In this document: positions 61,938 to 64,000 of the stretch, piece after piece
How the letters are laid out: every line of letters begins with the position of its first letter
Numbering within the stretch: position 1 is the stretch's first letter
Source of the DNA: Conchiformibius kuhniae DSM 17694
GTDB lineage: Bacteria; Pseudomonadota; Gammaproteobacteria; Burkholderiales; Neisseriaceae
Assembly (NCBI RefSeq): GCF_000428785.1
Contig: NZ_AUAP01000003.1
Span: 1-64,000 of the forward strand
Direction of reading: 5' to 3'
Length of the DNA stretch: 64,000 nucleotides
Made by a program: the position numbers and the translations under genes
Notes under the pieces: model-generated
Database searches by the model: none
What the model was told of the DNA's origin: nothing
The model's input: only the letters and a program-made list of their open reading frames with translations

Positions 61938-62411
61938 TCAACTCGGTTTCATCACCATCAGAAAATACACCGCCACCATCGCGCAAAACGCGGGATAACC
62001 CAAATATTCCCAATAACGCGCATAGCGGTAATACACGGGCGGTAAAGCGGTTTTGCCTGCTTGGTGCGCCTGTGCCGCCAGTTTTGCCATGCGGATTTGC
62101 AACCACACCACCGGCAGCCAGTACGCCCCCGCCAGCGCGTACAGCAGCAGTGTCAGCCAAATCCACGTTGCCGACCACGCCACGCCCAAATAGTTTGCCA
62201 ACCATAATCCCGAAAGCGGCTGGAAAACCACCGCCGGTGTGGTAAACCACCAATCCGCCTTGATGACCCAGCGCGACACCACCGCTTGCGCCGCCACCGA
62301 GCCGCTACGGTTGGCGCAAAACAGATAAAACGCCGTGCCGAAGCCCGTCCCCACCATCAGCACGGACGACAGAATATGCAGGGTTTTGACCAACAAGAAT
62401 GTGTTTGCCAT
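61938..62411 (-). CDS. DUF2269 membrane protein
   Basis: A 157-residue inner-membrane protein with four helices. KTLHILSSVLMVGTGFGTAF at the N-terminus and GLWLANYLG fit DUF2269. Two consecutive ATG codons (62414, 62411) follow AAAGGAATC; the first overlaps the upstream gene's TGA, so the two are coupled. The function is unknown, but the pairing with a DoxX-like protein and a DCC redox protein is recurrent in proteobacteria. Confidence 0.8.
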   Translation of the reverse strand: MANTFLLVKTLHILSSVLMVGTGFGTAFYLFCANRSGSVAAQAVVSRWVIKADWWFTTPAVVFQPLSGLWLANYLGVAWSATWIWLTLLLYALAGAYWLPVVWLQIRMAKLAAQAHQAGKTALPPVYYRYARYWEYLGYPAFCAMVAVYFLMVMKPS

Positions 62412-62788
62412 CATGATTCCTTTCCGGTTTCGCGAAACAAAAACAGCATCAGCGCCGCAATCGGCAGATTTTTCAACAAAGGCGCAAACGGGTGCAGCGC
62501 GTATTCGGGTAAACGCAGCGCCATCACCGCGCTGTATGCTGCCACCGTTGCCGCTTGCGCCAGCCAAAACATCGGACAACGGCGCAGCTTGCCCAAACAC
62601 AAGATGCCCAACAACATATCCAAGCCCGCCGCCGCGTACAGCAAGGGTTCGCGCCATGCCGCCGCCACGCCCGTTTCCGCCAACAATGCCAGCGAGATGT
62701 GCGGCGACACCCACAGCGACACCGCGCCGCTCCACAGCCACAACAGCCCCACACTGGCGGGAAGATAGAACGGAATATCGCGTTTCAT
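62411..62788 (-). CDS. DoxX-like membrane protein (DoxX_3)
   Basis: A 125-residue protein with four hydrophobic helices (about 8-27, 46-66, 72-91, 101-118). The order SVGLLWLWSGAVSLW then YAAAGLDMLLGILCL and a last helix LPIAALMLFLFRETGK fits the DoxX-like family 3. First gene of the operon; the palindromic operator at 62807-62830 lies 18 bp upstream of its start codon. Confidence 0.8.
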   Translation of the reverse strand: MKRDIPFYLPASVGLLWLWSGAVSLWVSPHISLALLAETGVAAAWREPLLYAAAGLDMLLGILCLGKLRRCPMFWLAQAATVAAYSAVMALRLPEYALHPFAPLLKNLPIAALMLFLFRETGKES

Positions 62789-62806
62789 GTTTTTATTCTA
62801 ATAATG

Positions 62807-62830
62807 TTATTTCTGTAAAAACAGAAATAA
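62807..62830. promoter_or_regulatory. 24-bp palindromic operator of the DoxX/DCC operon
   Basis: TTATTTCTGT-AAAA-ACAGAAATAA, a perfect 10-bp inverted repeat with four-base spacer. TTGACT (62838-62833 on the minus strand) sits just upstream as a -35 candidate, so a bound protein would block the promoter. The same half-site occurs before the gbsR-like gene at 63526-63535. Confidence 0.7.
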
Positions 62831-62984
62831 AGAGTCAAAAAAATAGGCATTTTTTCAAGCTGCCTGAAATTCGGGCAGTAAGGCAAGCAAATACCGTTAT
62901 TCCTGAATCCACCGCCCGATGCTTTATCAAGCTTTGTTCCTGTTTTCATTTGGATTCCCGCATTCGCGGGAATGACGGCTGAAA

Positions 62985-63503
62985 CTAACGCAATAATTTC
63001 TGAATCCCCGCACCCAGCTTCAACACCTTCGCCATTACCGGCACGGGCAGGCGCAGCATTTCATTTGTCCACGCCGTCAGCGTACCGATAAAATCGCGGG
63101 TTTGGCTGATGCGCTGCTTGGCGGTGTCGTTTTCCTGCGCGAATTCGGGGCTGTTCATCAGCTCTTGCAAAAAATGCAGGGTCGGCTCGATTTCGCGGCG
63201 TTGGCGCACTTCCACAATGGTGCGGAACAGCGTCCAAATATCGGCGCAGGTGCTGAAATGGTCGCGGCGGTCGCCGAGAAGATGCACGGTCTGCACCAGT
63301 TGCAGATTATGCAACTCTTTGATGCTGTTGGAAACGTGAGAACGCGCCACGCCCAGCGTTTCCACGATTTCATCGGCAGGCATCGGACGACCGATAATGT
63401 AGAGCAACGCGTGGATTTGCGCCACGGTGCGGTTGACGCCCCATTTCGCGCCCATTTCGCCCCAATGCAGGATAAATTTTTCGGTAACGGGATTGAGTTT
63501 CAT
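62985..63503 (-). CDS. GbsR/MarR-family transcriptional regulator
   Basis: A 172-residue winged-helix regulator. The DNA-binding part reads MPADEIVETLGVARSHVSNSIKEL (split over about 41-64) and the wing is LLGDRRDHF. Flanking helices form the dimer interface as in GbsR, the choline sensor; the ligand here is unknown. It lies just upstream of, and on the same strand as, the DoxX/DUF2269/DCC/SDR operon, and both promoters share TTATTTCTGT. Confidence 0.83.
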   Translation of the reverse strand: MKLNPVTEKFILHWGEMGAKWGVNRTVAQIHALLYIIGRPMPADEIVETLGVARSHVSNSIKELHNLQLVQTVHLLGDRRDHFSTCADIWTLFRTIVEVRQRREIEPTLHFLQELMNSPEFAQENDTAKQRISQTRDFIGTLTAWTNEMLRLPVPVMAKVLKLGAGIQKLLR

Positions 63504-63525
63504 GGCGGTATGGTAGTTTTGATTT

Positions 63526-63535
63526 TTATTTCTGT
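63526..63535. promoter_or_regulatory. operator half-site upstream of the gbsR-like gene
   Basis: TTATTTCTGT, identical to one arm of the palindrome at 62807-62830, 23 bp before the regulator start. The second arm (AGTGAAACTT) is only half conserved, suggesting weaker autoregulation. Confidence 0.55.
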
Positions 63536-63563
63536 CAAGAGTGAAACTTTATTGTGGGGGAAA

Positions 63564-63593
63564 AGCTGCCCGAAACGTTTTCAGGCAGCTCGT
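63564..63593 (-). terminator. terminator after the paraslipin gene
   Basis: GCTGCCCGAAA and TTTTCAGGCAGC pair with one or two mismatches around a short loop, just after the paraslipin stop on the minus strand. It is composed of uptake-sequence arms. Confidence 0.55.
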
Positions 63594-63599
63594 CGGGTT

Positions 63600-64000
63600 T
63601 TACTGATTTTTCTGCGCCTTGACAATGCTCATGCCCGCCGACACCAGCCCGCCCAAGTCCGCCACATTCGCGGGCATAATCAAGGTATTGTTTTCTTTGG
63701 CGAGTTTGGCAAAGGCTTCCACATATTGTTCCGCCACTTTCAAATTCACCGCTTCGCTGCCGCCCGGTTCCTGAATGGCGGCGGCGATGGTGCGAATCGC
63801 GTCCGCGCTCGCCTGCGCCACCAAACGCAAGGCTTGCGCTTCGCCTTCGGCGCGGTTGATTTGCGCCACTTTTTCGCCTTGCGAGGCATTGACGGCGGCT
63901 TGCGCCTCGCCTTCGGATTTTTTGATTTCGGCTTCGCGCTCGCCCGTTGCCAAGTTGATTTGTTCAATCTTCAAACCTTCGGATTGGGCGATGCGGGCGC
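63600..64000 (-). CDS. SPFH/Band-7 paraslipin, C-terminus (partial)
   Basis: The last 133 codons of a stomatin/paraslipin family membrane-scaffold protein; the start lies beyond the right edge. The visible part is the long charged helix after the SPFH domain (ARIAQSEGLKIEQIN, EREAEIKKSEGEAQAAV). The family tail follows: AEQYVEAFAKLAKENNTLIMP, then ANVADLGGLVSAGMSIV. It probably pairs with a NfeD-like gene upstream, not visible here. Confidence 0.88.
   Translation of the reverse strand, partial: ARIAQSEGLKIEQINLATGEREAEIKKSEGEAQAAVNASQGEKVAQINRAEGEAQALRLVAQASADAIRTIAAAIQEPGGSEAVNLKVAEQYVEAFAKLAKENNTLIMPANVADLGGLVSAGMSIVKAQKNQ

Noticed and set aside
5021..62980. Regularly recurring ATTCCCGCG...GGGAAT repeats as a CRISPR array
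   Set aside because: They are inverted pairs scattered singly in intergenic DNA, with no equal spacers and no cas genes.

Overview
The window is a chromosome segment of a Neisseriaceae bacterium. Evidence: gene order (cytochrome c4 - ccsB - ccsA; glk/pgl/hexR with edd/eda), dRS3-type intergenic repeats (ATTCCC-N8-GGGAAT), one Correia-type element, and many copies of the DNA uptake sequence AGGCAGCCTGAA / AGGCTGCCTGAA. That uptake dialect is the one described for the Kingella / Simonsiella / Alysiella / Conchiformibius side of the family rather than for N. meningitidis. The backbone is GC-rich; I cannot name the species.

Layout. 0-20 kb: housekeeping genes: N-terminus of a large Ig-like surface protein, nitronate monooxygenase, hemA, radA, alaX-like, rsfS-fmt-GNAT operon, a membrane protein, fdx, sppA, a candidate small RNA (about 11566-11736), doxX, prfC, a translationally coupled quinone-reductase / rnfB / imm8 operon, a frameshifted IS200/IS605-type tnpB with its right end, potD, gph and a DUF2147 gene. 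20-30 kb: a defence-gene hotspot. The helicase gene hrpA is cut in two by a four-gene restriction-modification cassette: an HNH endonuclease, a shortened paralogue lacking the HNH half, a C5-cytosine methyltransferase and an amino-methyltransferase. Between the 3' hrpA piece and mutM lies an AT-rich reverse transcriptase gene of the DRT2 type. It is preceded by a strong promoter and about 280 bp of hairpin-rich untranslated DNA, the layout expected for a DRT2 template RNA.

30-64 kb: mutM, metR-like, relA, engB, the cytochrome c4 / system II maturation genes, grxC, hexR with nudE, glk and pgl, a Kef-type antiporter, UPF0114, DUF4198, a CitMHS transporter, three tRNAs (Pro, Arg, His), serS, priA, edd, an amino-acid binding lipoprotein, eda, a PlsC-like acyltransferase, rraA, a four-gene oxidoreductase/membrane operon under a GbsR-type regulator, and the C-terminus of a paraslipin.

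Functional links. pgl, glk, edd and eda form most of an Entner-Doudoroff route, and a 15-bp near-palindrome upstream of edd fits a HexR operator. A perfect 10-bp inverted repeat sits in front of the DoxX / DUF2269 / DCC / SDR operon, with a half-site in front of the adjacent gbsR-like gene. Intergenic DNA is dominated by mosaic repeats. A TA-flanked element with ends GGGCGTGTCAT and a dRS3 core recurs, and several copies abut gene stop codons so that the element end itself supplies the TAG.
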